Positions 12,012 through 23,991 of a stretch of 64,000 nt of DNA are shown in pieces. The stretch is from Thiomicrospira sp. WB1 (lineage in GTDB: Bacteria; Pseudomonadota; Gammaproteobacteria; Thiomicrospirales; Thiomicrospiraceae): NCBI RefSeq assembly GCF_001507535.1, contig NZ_LQBN01000001.1, forward strand, positions 682,001-746,000, written 5' to 3'. Both the position numbers and the translations under genes were made by a program. Within the stretch, counting starts at the first letter, position 1; each line of letters opens with the position of its first letter. The notes beneath the pieces are model-generated. The model was not told where the DNA came from. It saw nothing but the letters and a program-made list of their open reading frames with translations, and did not search any database.

Positions 12012-12019
<8 letters not shown>
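8516..12019 (+). CDS. Membrane hybrid kinase-diguanylate cyclase: periplasmic PAS - TM - 2xPAS - HisKA - HATPase - REC - REC - GGDEF
   Basis: 1167 residues. A signal sequence (about 10-28) is followed by a PAS-like segment (about 30-150) that would be periplasmic, a membrane helix (about 174-194) and two cytoplasmic PAS domains (about 205-325, 330-450). The H-box [11 protein letters not shown] has His477, then come the HATPase, receiver 1 with Asp766, receiver 2 with Asp914 ([14 protein letters not shown]) and a GGDEF domain with the active variant GGEEF (1074-1078). RPGD at 1065-1068, five residues ahead, fits the RxxD inhibitory site. The fusion joins phosphorelay to c-di-GMP synthesis in one chain, so the kinase could switch its own cyclase (inference). 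The start overlaps the preceding stop (ATGA). Confidence 0.92.
9030..9041. repeat. ACCAGGCCTGGT palindrome, copy 2
   Basis: Inside the preceding kinase gene, just before its membrane helix, encoding DQAWW. Outside the core, A-rich and T-rich arms continue the inverted repeat with mismatches. Confidence 0.9.
11917..11926. repeat. Shortened palindrome CCAGGCCTGG
   Basis: The 10-bp core of the repeated palindrome near the end of the kinase-cyclase gene. The outer A/T pair is missing (flanks are C and C). Confidence 0.6.
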
Positions 12020-14618
<2,599 letters not shown>

Positions 14619-14741
14619 GGGAGATCTGTATGCCATTTGGATTTTTAATTCGTTTTGATCAGATTGTGTTATTTTCTGATAGAATTTTCCACCCGACCCG
14701 TGCAAATCGCTCTGGTGGTTTGCCATCACAAGGAGGCTGAC

Positions 14742-15806
14742 ATGACAGACACTTCGGCGGCAGTGGATGCCTCCCGTATTTTAGTGGTGGACGACAATGT
14801 CACCAATATTCAACTGATTGACGCCACGTTGCGGTCTGCGGGGTTTGACCACATCGTGTCGGTCACCAAACCATTGGAGCTGACACAGCATTTTGGTCAG
14901 CATGCGTATGACTTGGTGTTGCTGGATATTAATATGCCGTTGATGGATGGGTTCGCGGTGCTGTCGCTGATGCAGCAAATGCTGGACAAAGCCCAGTTTC
15001 CTCCCGTGATCATGCTGACGGCCCAGGCGGACGAAACCAGTCGCATCAAGGCGCTGGAAAACGGTGCCAGTGATTACATTACCAAGCCGTTTAACCGAAC
15101 CGAGTTGCTCAAACGGGTGCGGATTCATCTGGAAAACTGGCATCTGCGCCAGCGTCTGCAGCAGGAGAATCAAACGCTCGAGGCCAAGGTGCGCGAGCGC
15201 ACCGAAGCGTTGGAAACCGCGCAGCTGGAAATGATTTATCGGCTGGGTCGGGCGGCGGAGTACCGCGACAATGAAACCGGAAACCATGTACGCCGTGTGA
15301 GCTTGTTTGCGCAGGCCATTGCCGAACAATTGGGCATGGATCAGGCATATTGTGATTTGATCCGCATTGCCTCCCCCATGCACGATGTGGGCAAAATCGG
15401 GGTGTCGGACACCATTTTGCTCAAACCGGGCAAGCTTAATGACGATGAATATGCCAGGATGCAGTCGCACGTCGAAATAGGCGGTGAAATTCTGTCCAAT
15501 GGCCAGTCCGAACTTTTGAAAATGGCCCGTGAGATTGCCCTGACCCATCACGAAAAATACGACGGCAAAGGTTATCCGCACGGTTTGAAAGGCGAAGACA
15601 TTCCTTTGTCGGGGCGCATTGTGGCCATTGCTGATGTCTATGATGCTCTCACGTCAGCACGTCCCTACAAAGAGGCCTGGCCCAGTGACAAAGCCGTGGC
15701 GTTGATCGAACGGGAAAAAGGCGCGCATTTTGACCCGCAACTGGTGGATGCCTTTTTGGCCGTTTTGCCTCGCATCCGATCCATCAGCGCCGAGCTTCAG
15801 GACTGA
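14742..15806 (+). CDS. Response regulator with HD-GYP c-di-GMP phosphodiesterase domain (RpfG-like)
   Basis: The start at 14742 is set by AAGGAGG eight bases ahead. A longer TTG-started frame exists but has no such site. The protein has 354 residues. The receiver (about 11-130) has the acidic pair VVDDN and Asp62 in LLDINMP. A short coiled-coil linker leads to an HD-GYP domain with HDVGKIG (His214, Asp215), HHEKYDGKGYP (His269, His270; GYP 277-279) and DVYDALTSARPYKEAW, all of the metal-binding landmarks. It should degrade c-di-GMP in a phosphorylation-dependent way. It is the only stand-alone receiver in the kinase run and so a likely output of the neighbouring kinases. The next gene starts 3 bp after its stop. 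Confidence 0.95.
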   Translation: MTDTSAAVDASRILVVDDNVTNIQLIDATLRSAGFDHIVSVTKPLELTQHFGQHAYDLVLLDINMPLMDGFAVLSLMQQMLDKAQFPPVIMLTAQADETSRIKALENGASDYITKPFNRTELLKRVRIHLENWHLRQRLQQENQTLEAKVRERTEALETAQLEMIYRLGRAAEYRDNETGNHVRRVSLFAQAIAEQLGMDQAYCDLIRIASPMHDVGKIGVSDTILLKPGKLNDDEYARMQSHVEIGGEILSNGQSELLKMAREIALTHHEKYDGKGYPHGLKGEDIPLSGRIVAIADVYDALTSARPYKEAWPSDKAVALIEREKGAHFDPQLVDAFLAVLPRIRSISAELQD

Positions 15807-15808
15807 TC

Positions 15809-18460
15809 ATGTTTCGCACCTCGCTGTTGCGCCGTAATCGTCAAGTTCTGGCTTTTAGCTTACTGTTGCTTTTGAGTTTAGGCATTCTCTCGCTTTGGGC
15901 CGCGCATCATTACTTTCTAGCTGAAGCCAAATCGGGCTTTGTCGCCAAGCAGACAGCCTTGTTGCAGGAACGCATCGACAAAAAACAAAAAATCCTTCAT
16001 GGCGTGATGTTAGCGTTGTCCCAGAACTCAACCATTCAGCGTGCGCTGGCCTTTGAAGACCGCCAGGCACTGCATGAAGAGTTGGGGCATCTACGCGAAA
16101 CCTTTGCCACCTGGACCGGGTTTGAAAATTACGGGTTCCATGCCATCACTTTTGATGGGCGATCCTTGTACCGCTCCTATGCGCCGGATTCATTCGGTCA
16201 GGACGTTCGCCAGCACCCGATGATGCGCGAGGCCATGAGCGATCTGACTCAAGCCGTGACTCGTCTGGGGCAGGGCGGCTTCGGCCAGGCTTATCGGGTG
16301 GTCAGCATCCAGCCGGTGTTCAGTTTGACCGATGCCACCGAACTGGTCGGGTTTATGACGGTCTCTCAAGGGCTGAAACAGGTCCGGCTGGAGTTTGAAC
16401 AGAGTCAGATGCCGTATGCAGTGTTTCGCCAAACGCCGGGTTCAGACAAGACGGCCTCGCCTGTCTGGCAGGTGGATGCAGCCGAGTATTTTTCGGGTCA
16501 ACCGATTGCAACCTGGCAATTATCCCAGTGGGACCTTATGCCGGGACAGGTCCACAAAAAAGCACACTGGTACTATTTCGTGCAACCGTTGAATTTTGGC
16601 TTGGCGGCGTCACCCGAGGCGTATCATCTGGTCGCCGTGCCGCAGGTCCGTTTGCAAGAGCAGGCCTGGCAAAAAACCATGCAAGTCGCTTGGGTGCTGG
16701 TGGCGGCTCTGTTGGCAATGGTCGTGGGTGGATTGATGCAGCTGGGCCTGTTGCATTTCAATGTGCTCAAGCCCCTGCGGCGTTTGACCGCAGCAATGCA
16801 GGACATTGTCACCACACAGCGATACGATCGATCGGTCTGGGTGGATCAGGATGACGAAATCGGGGACGTGTCGCAGGCCTTTAACCAGTTGCTGGACAAA
16901 ACCAACCGGGTGCTGTTTGATCTTAAGTATCTGAAAATCGCCATTGATCAGACATTGATTGTGTCGCGGGCAGACTTGCATGGCACCATCACGGACGTCA
17001 ACGACCGTTTCTGCGAGATCAGTGGTTATCACCGGGATGAACTGCTGGGACAACCGCATAGTTTGGTTCGCCACCCTGACATGCCGTCTGAAACCTTTCG
17101 CGACTTGTGGGCGACCATCCAGTCCAAAGAAATCTGGTCAGGCGAGATTCAGAATCAGCGCCGCGATGGGACCAGTTATCATGTCATGTCGCACATTATT
17201 CCCATTCTGGACGCCGAGGGCAACCTGACGGAATACCTGTCGATCCGCCAGGACATTTCCCTCATCGTTGCGTTGAAAGAAAGCTTACAGGCGGCAGCGG
17301 AAGAGGCCCGAAAAGAAAAAGCGCTGGCTCAGGAGGCGAACCAGGCCAAATCCCAGTTTCTTTCTTCCATGAGTCATGAGTTGCGCACGCCGTTGAACGC
17401 CATTATTGGCTTTTCGCAGCTGTTGGAACTGTCGCAGAAAGATGCACAGCAAACTCAGCAGCTGCAAACCATTCAGGCCAGTGGCAAGCATTTACTGCAG
17501 TTGATCAATGATATTCTCGAATTTGCCAAGCTCGAAGTCGGGCAGTTGCCCATGCAGTTTGAAGCCACAGAGATGGTGGGGCTCACGGAGGAAGCGACTC
17601 AGTTGATTGCCTCGGAAGCCGATGCGCAAGGCATTGGCCTGGACGTGGAACATCGCGATGCGCCCGTGTTTGCTCAGGTGGACCCGCTTAGAGCGCGTCA
17701 GGTGATGATCAACCTCTTGAGTAATGCAATCAAGTACAACCAGCCGCATGGGCGTGTTTCCGTCACGTCGCGTCAGGTGGCGACGGATCAGGGACCGATG
17801 TGGCAGTTAAAAGTTGTGGACACGGGCATCGGCATGGATGCCGATCAGTTGGCCAGCCTGTTTGAACCGTTTAATCGCCTGGGTCAGGAACGCTCGGGCA
17901 TCGAAGGCACAGGCATTGGTTTGAGCATTACGCGGGATCTGATAGAACAAATGAAGGGGCGCATTGAGGTGACGAGCCAGCCGGGCGAGGGCAGTTGTTT
18001 TGTGGTTCGGTTCCCAGTGATCGATCCGGCGGAGAGACCTCTTTCCGAAGAGGATCAAGCAGTCTCCGACCCCACTCAGGCATCGAGACAGACGCTGTCC
18101 ATTCTTTATGTGGAAACCGACCCCCAGCGGATGAGCGTGGTGTCGGAGGCGATCGAGTCGTTTGACGATGTGACGTTAAACATTGCGCCGACTTGGGCCA
18201 ACGCCGAGGATCAGTGGTGTCATGGCTGGCCTCAGATTGTGATGGTGAATGCGTGTGATGCGCAAGCGCCTGAACAGACGGAAAAACTGCGGCGTGCGTA
18301 TGAAGACGCGGGGCGATCAGTGCAATTGTATGGTGTGCTGGACAAGTCGGCGCAATCGGCCAGTTTGTGTCACCAGTCCGTGTTTGATTCGTTGGTGTTT
18401 CTGCCCTTGGATCAGACGCATTTTCGGGCCCGCCTGACGGCAGTGAGGTTGGGGTTATGA
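15809..18460 (+). CDS. Membrane sensor histidine kinase: periplasmic sensor - HAMP - PAS - HisKA - HATPase - pseudo-receiver
   Basis: 883 residues. Membrane helices at about 12-34 and 290-315 enclose a periplasmic region of about 255 residues, probably of double-Cache type (inference). HAMP is at about 318-370 and PAS at about 380-500 (VNDRFCEISGYHRDELLG). The H-box [11 protein letters not shown] has His523, then a HATPase with GTGIGLSI. The last 115 residues follow the beta/alpha rhythm of a receiver (LSILYVETDPQRM... IVMVNACDAQ...), but no Asp stands in an LxxDxxMP context. Together with the next two kinases it forms a paralogous group sharing the H-box surroundings and this tail. Phosphate from His523 must go to another protein, for example the HD-GYP regulator just upstream (inference). 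Confidence 0.9.
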   Translation: MFRTSLLRRNRQVLAFSLLLLLSLGILSLWAAHHYFLAEAKSGFVAKQTALLQERIDKKQKILHGVMLALSQNSTIQRALAFEDRQALHEELGHLRETFATWTGFENYGFHAITFDGRSLYRSYAPDSFGQDVRQHPMMREAMSDLTQAVTRLGQGGFGQAYRVVSIQPVFSLTDATELVGFMTVSQGLKQVRLEFEQSQMPYAVFRQTPGSDKTASPVWQVDAAEYFSGQPIATWQLSQWDLMPGQVHKKAHWYYFVQPLNFGLAASPEAYHLVAVPQVRLQEQAWQKTMQVAWVLVAALLAMVVGGLMQLGLLHFNVLKPLRRLTAAMQDIVTTQRYDRSVWVDQDDEIGDVSQAFNQLLDKTNRVLFDLKYLKIAIDQTLIVSRADLHGTITDVNDRFCEISGYHRDELLGQPHSLVRHPDMPSETFRDLWATIQSKEIWSGEIQNQRRDGTSYHVMSHIIPILDAEGNLTEYLSIRQDISLIVALKESLQAAAEEARKEKALAQEANQAKSQFLSSMSHELRTPLNAIIGFSQLLELSQKDAQQTQQLQTIQASGKHLLQLINDILEFAKLEVGQLPMQFEATEMVGLTEEATQLIASEADAQGIGLDVEHRDAPVFAQVDPLRARQVMINLLSNAIKYNQPHGRVSVTSRQVATDQGPMWQLKVVDTGIGMDADQLASLFEPFNRLGQERSGIEGTGIGLSITRDLIEQMKGRIEVTSQPGEGSCFVVRFPVIDPAERPLSEEDQAVSDPTQASRQTLSILYVETDPQRMSVVSEAIESFDDVTLNIAPTWANAEDQWCHGWPQIVMVNACDAQAPEQTEKLRRAYEDAGRSVQLYGVLDKSAQSASLCHQSVFDSLVFLPLDQTHFRARLTAVRLGL

Positions 18461-21213
18461 CGAGCCTTTCCATGGATCGTGCGTCTCTGTCAGGGGAACG
18501 CATTCATTTGATCAGTCCGGCTCTGCATGCGGAGGATTTGGTTCAAAAAGAGCGTCGACGGGCCTTGGGTCATGCGTTGATGGCAAAACAGATCCAATTG
18601 GTTACCGTGGCGCGACAGGCGGATCTGACCGCACTTTGGTCCTCTGATTCGTCTTCGGAGCAGCCCGCCATGCTGGTGTTTGATGCCACCCCTGAAACGC
18701 ATTTTACCTTGCAGGACTGGCTGACCCGGGTGCCGGAAACCGTCCGCCAGGCCACGCCCTGTGTCTGGATTGAGTCCATCGAACGACTGGATGTGCGCTT
18801 GACACTGCATCAGCTGGGTGTGGATGAGTTGTTGGACCCGACTCAGCCGGTGCAATGGTTGGCGGAAAAACTCAGCGAACGGCTGGCCATGCAGCGGCAG
18901 GACAAGGACCGGGTTTTGTTGCTGGATGACAATAAGGTGGCGCTTGAGCTTCACACGGCATTGTTGAAACAGGCAGGTTTTGAGGTAGCCAGTTTCAGTG
19001 ATCCGTATCAAGCGTTCGCGGCGTTGTCCGCATTTGATCCCGATGTGCTGGTGTTGGATTTGTACATGCCCCAGGTGTCCGGTCGGGCGTTTACCTGGGC
19101 CGTGCGGCAGGGGCGTACCGAGGCAGAGCTGCCAATTGTGTTTGTCTCGGGGGAAGATGCCTTTTCGCATCAGTTGGTTGCGTTGCAGCAAGGGGGCGAT
19201 GATTTTCTGGTCAAGCCGGTCCAGCCGCACCGATTCGTGGAGACGGTTCGTTTTCGAGCTCACCGGGCACGCCAATACCGCTATTTGTCTGAAAACATTC
19301 GTCAGCGCCTGTATGAGCAACAACGGCTCAGTGAGGCTTTGAACCATCATGCCATTGTCAGTGTGACCGATCGTGCCGGCCGGATCACTCAGGTCAATGA
19401 TCGTTTTTGTCAGATCAGTGGGTATCGTCGGGATGAATTGCTGGGACGCACCCACCGGATGATCAAATCCGACCGCCATCCGCCGGCGTTTTTTCAATCG
19501 CTGTGGCAGACCATTTCGTCGGCCAGGGTCTGGCAGGGCGAAGTCTGTAACCTGAGCAAGCAAGGCGAAGAATACTGGGTTTATTCCACCATTACGCCCT
19601 TTGTGGATGAGACGGGACGTATTTATCAGTATGTGTCGATCCGAACGGACATCACACATGTCAAAGCGATCGAGCTGGAGTTGAAGGATCGGGTCTGGGC
19701 ATTGAATGAACGGATCAAGGAAAGCCATTGTCTTAGTCGGGTGATGCAGACCCTGACCCATGATGAGATGGATGAAGCGGCGATGTTGCAGCAACTGGTC
19801 AATGAGGTGCCACTGGGCTGGTCAGTGCCCGATCGGACAGGCGCCAAACTGACCTTTGGGTCCCAAGACTTTGTCAGCGAAGGGTTTGTGACAACGGATG
19901 AGTGTGAGCAGGTGACTGTTTGGGACGGCGACGAAGCAGGCACTTTGCAAGTGTGTTTGCAGGCTTCCGAGCAAGATGCTAAGAGCGCCTCGGACCAGAG
20001 GTTTTCATCGGAAAAGCAGACCCTGCTGTCACAGATTGCGTTGCAATTGAGTCAGGCCTTGGGGCGCCGACATGACCAGGCCCAATTGCTCGAGGCCAAG
20101 GTGCACGCAGAACAGGCCAACCAAGCCAAATCCGATTTTCTCTCCGCCATGAGCCACGAACTGAGAACCCCTTTGAATGCCATCATCGGCTATGCGCAGT
20201 TGCTGGCGACCCAGACGTTGCCGGCGCCGATTCCCGAACAGATCAGCATCATCGAACAAAGTGCCGACCATTTGCTTCAGCTGATCAATGACGTACTGGC
20301 GTTTGCCAAACTCGACAGCGGTCAGGTCGAGTGTGAACGCCGCCCGGTGGCGTTGGACTCCGTGGTCCAGGAAATTTGTACGATTGTGGCGTCAGAAGCC
20401 ATGCGCAATCAGGTTGAGGTGCAGGCGCCCGACCTGTCTCAGGCCGATCCGGTCTGGGCCGATCCGTTACGGGTCAAGCAGGTGGTGCTCAATCTGGTGT
20501 CCAATGCCATCAAATACAATCGCTCCGGCGGTCAGGTCTGGTTTGTCTGGCAAACGCGTGAGCTTGAAGGACGCCTCTATGGCTGTTTACGTGTACAGGA
20601 TACGGGCAAAGGCATCCCTCAAACGCATCTTGCGCGTTTGTTTGAGCCGTTTGAACGTTTGGGGTACGAAAATTCTGTGATTCAGGGCAGTGGCATTGGG
20701 TTGAGCATCAGTCAGGAACTGGTGACGAACATGCAGGGTTGGCTGGAAGTGGAAAGCGAACCGGGTCAAGGCAGTGGCTTTACGGTGTGTTTGCCGCTGG
20801 CGGATTCTGCTGAGGCCAGACAGCCCGCCCCTTCAGCCAACTCGCACCCTTCCCCGGAACACCCTTTGAAGTTGTTGGTCTGGGTTCAACGGCCATCGGT
20901 GATGGGCAAGGTCGCGCAAAAGGTGGCCACTCATGCGGGGATTGACCTCAAAATTGCGCCGTCGCTTGACAACGCGTTAAGCGAAATCGATGGTTGGCAG
21001 CCGGATTGGGTTTGGGTGGATCATCCTCTGGTCCATTCGGCTCAACCTTTGATCGATCAGGCGCATGCGGCCAAACATCAAGCGTCCGTTTGTCTGTTGA
21101 AGCAGGCGGATGAAACAGACAGCTGGACAGACATGCCTGAGTTTGACGGTCAGTTTGACCTGGATGACCCGGCGGCGTTGTCGACATGGATGCGTGAGGA
21201 GACAGGGCAATGA
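18457..21213 (+). CDS. Cytoplasmic sensor kinase: receiver-like - REC - PAS - linker domain - HisKA - HATPase - pseudo-receiver
   Basis: 918 residues, no membrane segments. Residues 1-145 look like a degenerate receiver. A true receiver follows (about 152-270) with VLLLDDN and Asp201 (LVLDLYMPQVSG). A PAS domain (about 290-410; VNDRFCQISGYRRDELLG) is close to that of the preceding kinase, and next comes a domain around 425-530 that I cannot name with confidence (possibly GAF-like). The H-box [11 protein letters not shown] has His567 and is followed by a HATPase. The C-terminal 115 residues form a receiver-like domain with KIAPSLDNAL and no phospho-acceptor Asp in a conserved context. The N-terminal receiver suggests that it is controlled by, or feeds back from, another kinase in the cluster (inference). 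The start overlaps the previous stop (ATGA). Confidence 0.9.
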   Translation: MTSLSMDRASLSGERIHLISPALHAEDLVQKERRRALGHALMAKQIQLVTVARQADLTALWSSDSSSEQPAMLVFDATPETHFTLQDWLTRVPETVRQATPCVWIESIERLDVRLTLHQLGVDELLDPTQPVQWLAEKLSERLAMQRQDKDRVLLLDDNKVALELHTALLKQAGFEVASFSDPYQAFAALSAFDPDVLVLDLYMPQVSGRAFTWAVRQGRTEAELPIVFVSGEDAFSHQLVALQQGGDDFLVKPVQPHRFVETVRFRAHRARQYRYLSENIRQRLYEQQRLSEALNHHAIVSVTDRAGRITQVNDRFCQISGYRRDELLGRTHRMIKSDRHPPAFFQSLWQTISSARVWQGEVCNLSKQGEEYWVYSTITPFVDETGRIYQYVSIRTDITHVKAIELELKDRVWALNERIKESHCLSRVMQTLTHDEMDEAAMLQQLVNEVPLGWSVPDRTGAKLTFGSQDFVSEGFVTTDECEQVTVWDGDEAGTLQVCLQASEQDAKSASDQRFSSEKQTLLSQIALQLSQALGRRHDQAQLLEAKVHAEQANQAKSDFLSAMSHELRTPLNAIIGYAQLLATQTLPAPIPEQISIIEQSADHLLQLINDVLAFAKLDSGQVECERRPVALDSVVQEICTIVASEAMRNQVEVQAPDLSQADPVWADPLRVKQVVLNLVSNAIKYNRSGGQVWFVWQTRELEGRLYGCLRVQDTGKGIPQTHLARLFEPFERLGYENSVIQGSGIGLSISQELVTNMQGWLEVESEPGQGSGFTVCLPLADSAEARQPAPSANSHPSPEHPLKLLVWVQRPSVMGKVAQKVATHAGIDLKIAPSLDNALSEIDGWQPDWVWVDHPLVHSAQPLIDQAHAAKHQASVCLLKQADETDSWTDMPEFDGQFDLDDPAALSTWMREETGQ

Positions 21214-23171
21214 CCATGGCAAAGTGGCCTCAGTGGGTGGAGCGACTCTCCCCCGTGATGGCGGTGTTTCTGATTTTAGGGATATTGGTGATCTTCTGGT
21301 TGCATTATGTGCAATTGGAAAAGCGTTCGCATCGGATCGCGCTGGAAGATGCGGCCAATTTTTCCGAGTCGGTGGTGTCGTTTCGCAATTTCTATGCACA
21401 GCAGATCATCCCGGCACTGGAAGTGTATGACGTGCCTGTGACGCATGATTATGCGATTGAAGATGGCAGTATCCCGCTGCCGGCGACGTTTGCGATCGAT
21501 TTCGGGGATCAGTTGTCCAGTGATTCGCAATACAAGGTGCGTCTCTACAGTGATCAGCCCTTTGCGTGGCGTGAACAAGGCGGTGCACGTGATGATTTTC
21601 AAAAGGAGGCCATGCAGTATTTACGAGCGCATCCCGATGACACTTACAGTCAATATGAAGTGATCGAGGGGCAGCGCGTGTTGCGTTATGCCGTGGCGGA
21701 TGTGTTTCGAGATGAAAGCTGTGTGGCCTGTCACAACCAGTACCCGGGCACGCCGCGAACCGACTGGCAACTGGGTGATGTGCGCGGAGTGCTGGAAGTT
21801 CAGCGCCCGGTTTCCTCCCTGCAGGCGGTCAACAATCAATCGGCCTGGATCACATTCATAGCCATGCTGTCGATGGCGCTGTTGGCGACTTTGATCCTGA
21901 CGTTGGTGTTGCGGAGGATGCAGCAGGCGCTGGATGTCTCAAGGGAACAGCAAGCGGCCTTGGCGAAAGCACGGGATGCCGCTGAACAGGGCAATCAGGC
22001 AAAATCCGATTTTCTTTCTGCAATGAGTCACGAACTGCGAACCCCGCTGAATTCGATCATCGGTTTTTCTCAATTGCTGGATCTGGAACCCTTAACCAGC
22101 GGACAAAAGCAGCAGGTTGGCTTTATTCATGACAGTGGCAAGCATTTGCTGCAGTTGATCGAGGATGTGCTCGCCTTTGCCAAACTCGAAAGCGGTCAGC
22201 TTAACATTCACATGGAAAGGGTGAATGTGAAGGCAGTGATTGAAGAAGTGCTAACGCTGACTCAGCCCGACCGGGAAGCACGAGGCATTGAGCTGGTGTT
22301 TGAGCCGGTCAAAACCGAAGAAATTGTGTGGGCGGAACGCTTGCGGCTCAAACAGGTTGTGACCAATCTGATCAGTAATGCCATCAAGTACAACCGGGAA
22401 GGCGGACAGATTCGCTTGAGTTGTCGGGTATTGACCCATCAGGGCCGTCCCTGGTGGGAGATGACCATCGCCGATACCGGTCCGGGCATAGCCCCGGACA
22501 AGCTTTCGCATTTGTTTGAACCGTTTAACCGCCTGGGGTATGAAAACTCGGACATCGAAGGCACCGGCATTGGTTTGAGCATTAGTCAGGATTTGGTTCA
22601 GGCCATGCATGGCACCCTTGACGTTGAAAGCGAGGTGGGTCAGGGCTCGCGCTTTTCGGTTGGCTTGCCGCTGGTGGATGACGACGCGCAAACCGGGGTT
22701 TGCCAAAGCCCGAAGGCAGATCAAACAGAATTCGGGGGGATGCAGGCAACGCAAACGGTGTTCCCCGACAGCACAGAATCCCGGTTGACGGCGGTCAGCT
22801 GCCTTTATGCCTCCGCAGACCCTGCGTCACTGCAATCGGTGTCCGAATGGGCTGAAGCCGTTGGTGAGCCGTTGCAGTTACGCATTGCGCCCACCCTGGC
22901 TAATTTGTGGGATCAGTTGGGACACCAACCGGCCTCACTGGTGATGCTGGATGTGACCCAACTTGAACAAGCAGAGGCACAGCCCGGCGATCGGTTCAAG
23001 GTGGATGCCATCCTCAAAGATCAGTCTGTGGCGATGGTTTATCGTACTGAGCAGGAGGCCCAAATCTGCCAGGCCTGGTTAAAAAGCTATCCGCAGTGGC
23101 ATTGCCTGGCGTTGGAACCCGTGGCTGTGAAAGCGTTTTGGCAGCATTTAATGAGTTCAGGAGAGGCATGA
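21210..23171 (+). CDS. Membrane sensor kinase with Tll0287-like (DUF3365) haem-c domain - HisKA - HATPase - pseudo-receiver
   Basis: 653 residues. Two membrane helices (about 16-36 and 211-234) enclose a periplasmic domain with CVACHNQYPGTPRTDW, that is CxxCH at 171-175, the c-type haem attachment motif. The surrounding pattern (FYAQQIIPAL near the start, GVLEVQRPV after the motif) matches the Tll0287-like family. The likely input is redox state or a haem ligand. The H-box [11 protein letters not shown] has His274, followed by a HATPase with GTGIGLSI and a C-terminal receiver-like domain containing RIAPTLANLW, matching the tails of the two preceding kinases and lacking a clear phospho-acceptor. 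Start and stop both overlap neighbours by 4 bp. It depends on the cytochrome c maturation machinery, which is not in this window. Confidence 0.9.
   Translation: MTMAKWPQWVERLSPVMAVFLILGILVIFWLHYVQLEKRSHRIALEDAANFSESVVSFRNFYAQQIIPALEVYDVPVTHDYAIEDGSIPLPATFAIDFGDQLSSDSQYKVRLYSDQPFAWREQGGARDDFQKEAMQYLRAHPDDTYSQYEVIEGQRVLRYAVADVFRDESCVACHNQYPGTPRTDWQLGDVRGVLEVQRPVSSLQAVNNQSAWITFIAMLSMALLATLILTLVLRRMQQALDVSREQQAALAKARDAAEQGNQAKSDFLSAMSHELRTPLNSIIGFSQLLDLEPLTSGQKQQVGFIHDSGKHLLQLIEDVLAFAKLESGQLNIHMERVNVKAVIEEVLTLTQPDREARGIELVFEPVKTEEIVWAERLRLKQVVTNLISNAIKYNREGGQIRLSCRVLTHQGRPWWEMTIADTGPGIAPDKLSHLFEPFNRLGYENSDIEGTGIGLSISQDLVQAMHGTLDVESEVGQGSRFSVGLPLVDDDAQTGVCQSPKADQTEFGGMQATQTVFPDSTESRLTAVSCLYASADPASLQSVSEWAEAVGEPLQLRIAPTLANLWDQLGHQPASLVMLDVTQLEQAEAQPGDRFKVDAILKDQSVAMVYRTEQEAQICQAWLKSYPQWHCLALEPVAVKAFWQHLMSSGEA
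23069..23078. repeat. Shortened palindrome CCAGGCCTGG
   Basis: The 10-bp core with one outer T retained on the right (GCCAGGCCTGGT), within the pseudo-receiver of the haem kinase. Confidence 0.6.
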
Positions 23172-23983
23172 TGCGACGATTGGCAGGACTTTTGTGTTTG
23201 TTTGCTCTGGCGGTTGGTCCCGTTGGGGCGCAACCCAAATTAATTTTTGGCGTGGTGCCTCAGCAGAGCCCTTTGAAGCTATACCAGAACTGGCAACCGG
23301 TGGCTGAGCATCTGTCAGAAGTGACTGGGCGTGAGGTCGTGTTTGAAACCGAAAAATCCATCGCCGAGTTTGAAACGCAACTGGCGAAGGGACGCTATGA
23401 TCTGGCCTATATGAATCCTTATCATTATGTGGTTGCGCATGAGCAGCAGGGGTATCAGGCCCGTTTTCGGCGTGCGGGCAAGATTCGCGGCATTCTGGTG
23501 TCAACCCGCACTGCATTCAATCCAGAGGAACCCATCACCCGACCCGTGCTGTTTCCGTCCCCGAATGCGTTCGCGGCCACGTTATTAATCAAATACGAAT
23601 TGTTGGCCAAGCAGGGGGTGTCGTTGGAATATCGCAACCTGGTCAAGTATGTCAACTCACATGATTCGGTGTACAAAGGCGTGGCACGAGGGGTGAGTGA
23701 TTTCGGTGGCGGTGTGGAACGAACCTTTCGCACCTTTGATGAAGGCGCGGACAAAGGGAAACTGCACATTGTCTATCGAACCGATCCTTACCCCAGTCAT
23801 CCCATTGCCTACCACCCGCGCCTGGCACCTTCACTGCAAGCCCGTTTTGACCAGGCCTGGCAGACATTGCCTTCTTCGGTCATGGAAAATCTGGGGTTCA
23901 AGCGATTGCTGACGGTCGGGGACGCCAATTATGACTCGATTCGTGCCTTGCGCCGTCATTTGTCCACAGCGCCAATTAAATAG
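23168..23983 (+). CDS. PhnD-like periplasmic solute-binding protein
   Basis: I chose the ATG at 23168 because it overlaps the previous stop (ATGA), follows GGAGAGG and opens a signal peptide ([20 protein letters not shown]). A longer upstream frame is unlikely. The mature protein (about 250 residues) has the fold landmarks of phosphate/phosphonate-type binding proteins: [37 protein letters not shown] and [11 protein letters not shown]. There are no transporter genes nearby. It lies between two sensor kinases and 8 bp ahead of one with a small periplasmic domain, so it is probably a soluble ligand sensor for that kinase (inference). The related domain fused to the kinase at 12012-14618 supports this. 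Confidence 0.88.
   Translation: MMRRLAGLLCLFALAVGPVGAQPKLIFGVVPQQSPLKLYQNWQPVAEHLSEVTGREVVFETEKSIAEFETQLAKGRYDLAYMNPYHYVVAHEQQGYQARFRRAGKIRGILVSTRTAFNPEEPITRPVLFPSPNAFAATLLIKYELLAKQGVSLEYRNLVKYVNSHDSVYKGVARGVSDFGGGVERTFRTFDEGADKGKLHIVYRTDPYPSHPIAYHPRLAPSLQARFDQAWQTLPSSVMENLGFKRLLTVGDANYDSIRALRRHLSTAPIK
23850..23861. repeat. Near-perfect palindrome ACCAGGCCTGGC (11 of 12)
   Basis: Within the PhnD-like protein gene, encoding DQAWQ. The last base of the core differs. Confidence 0.6.
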
Positions 23984-23991
23984 GTTGTTGC

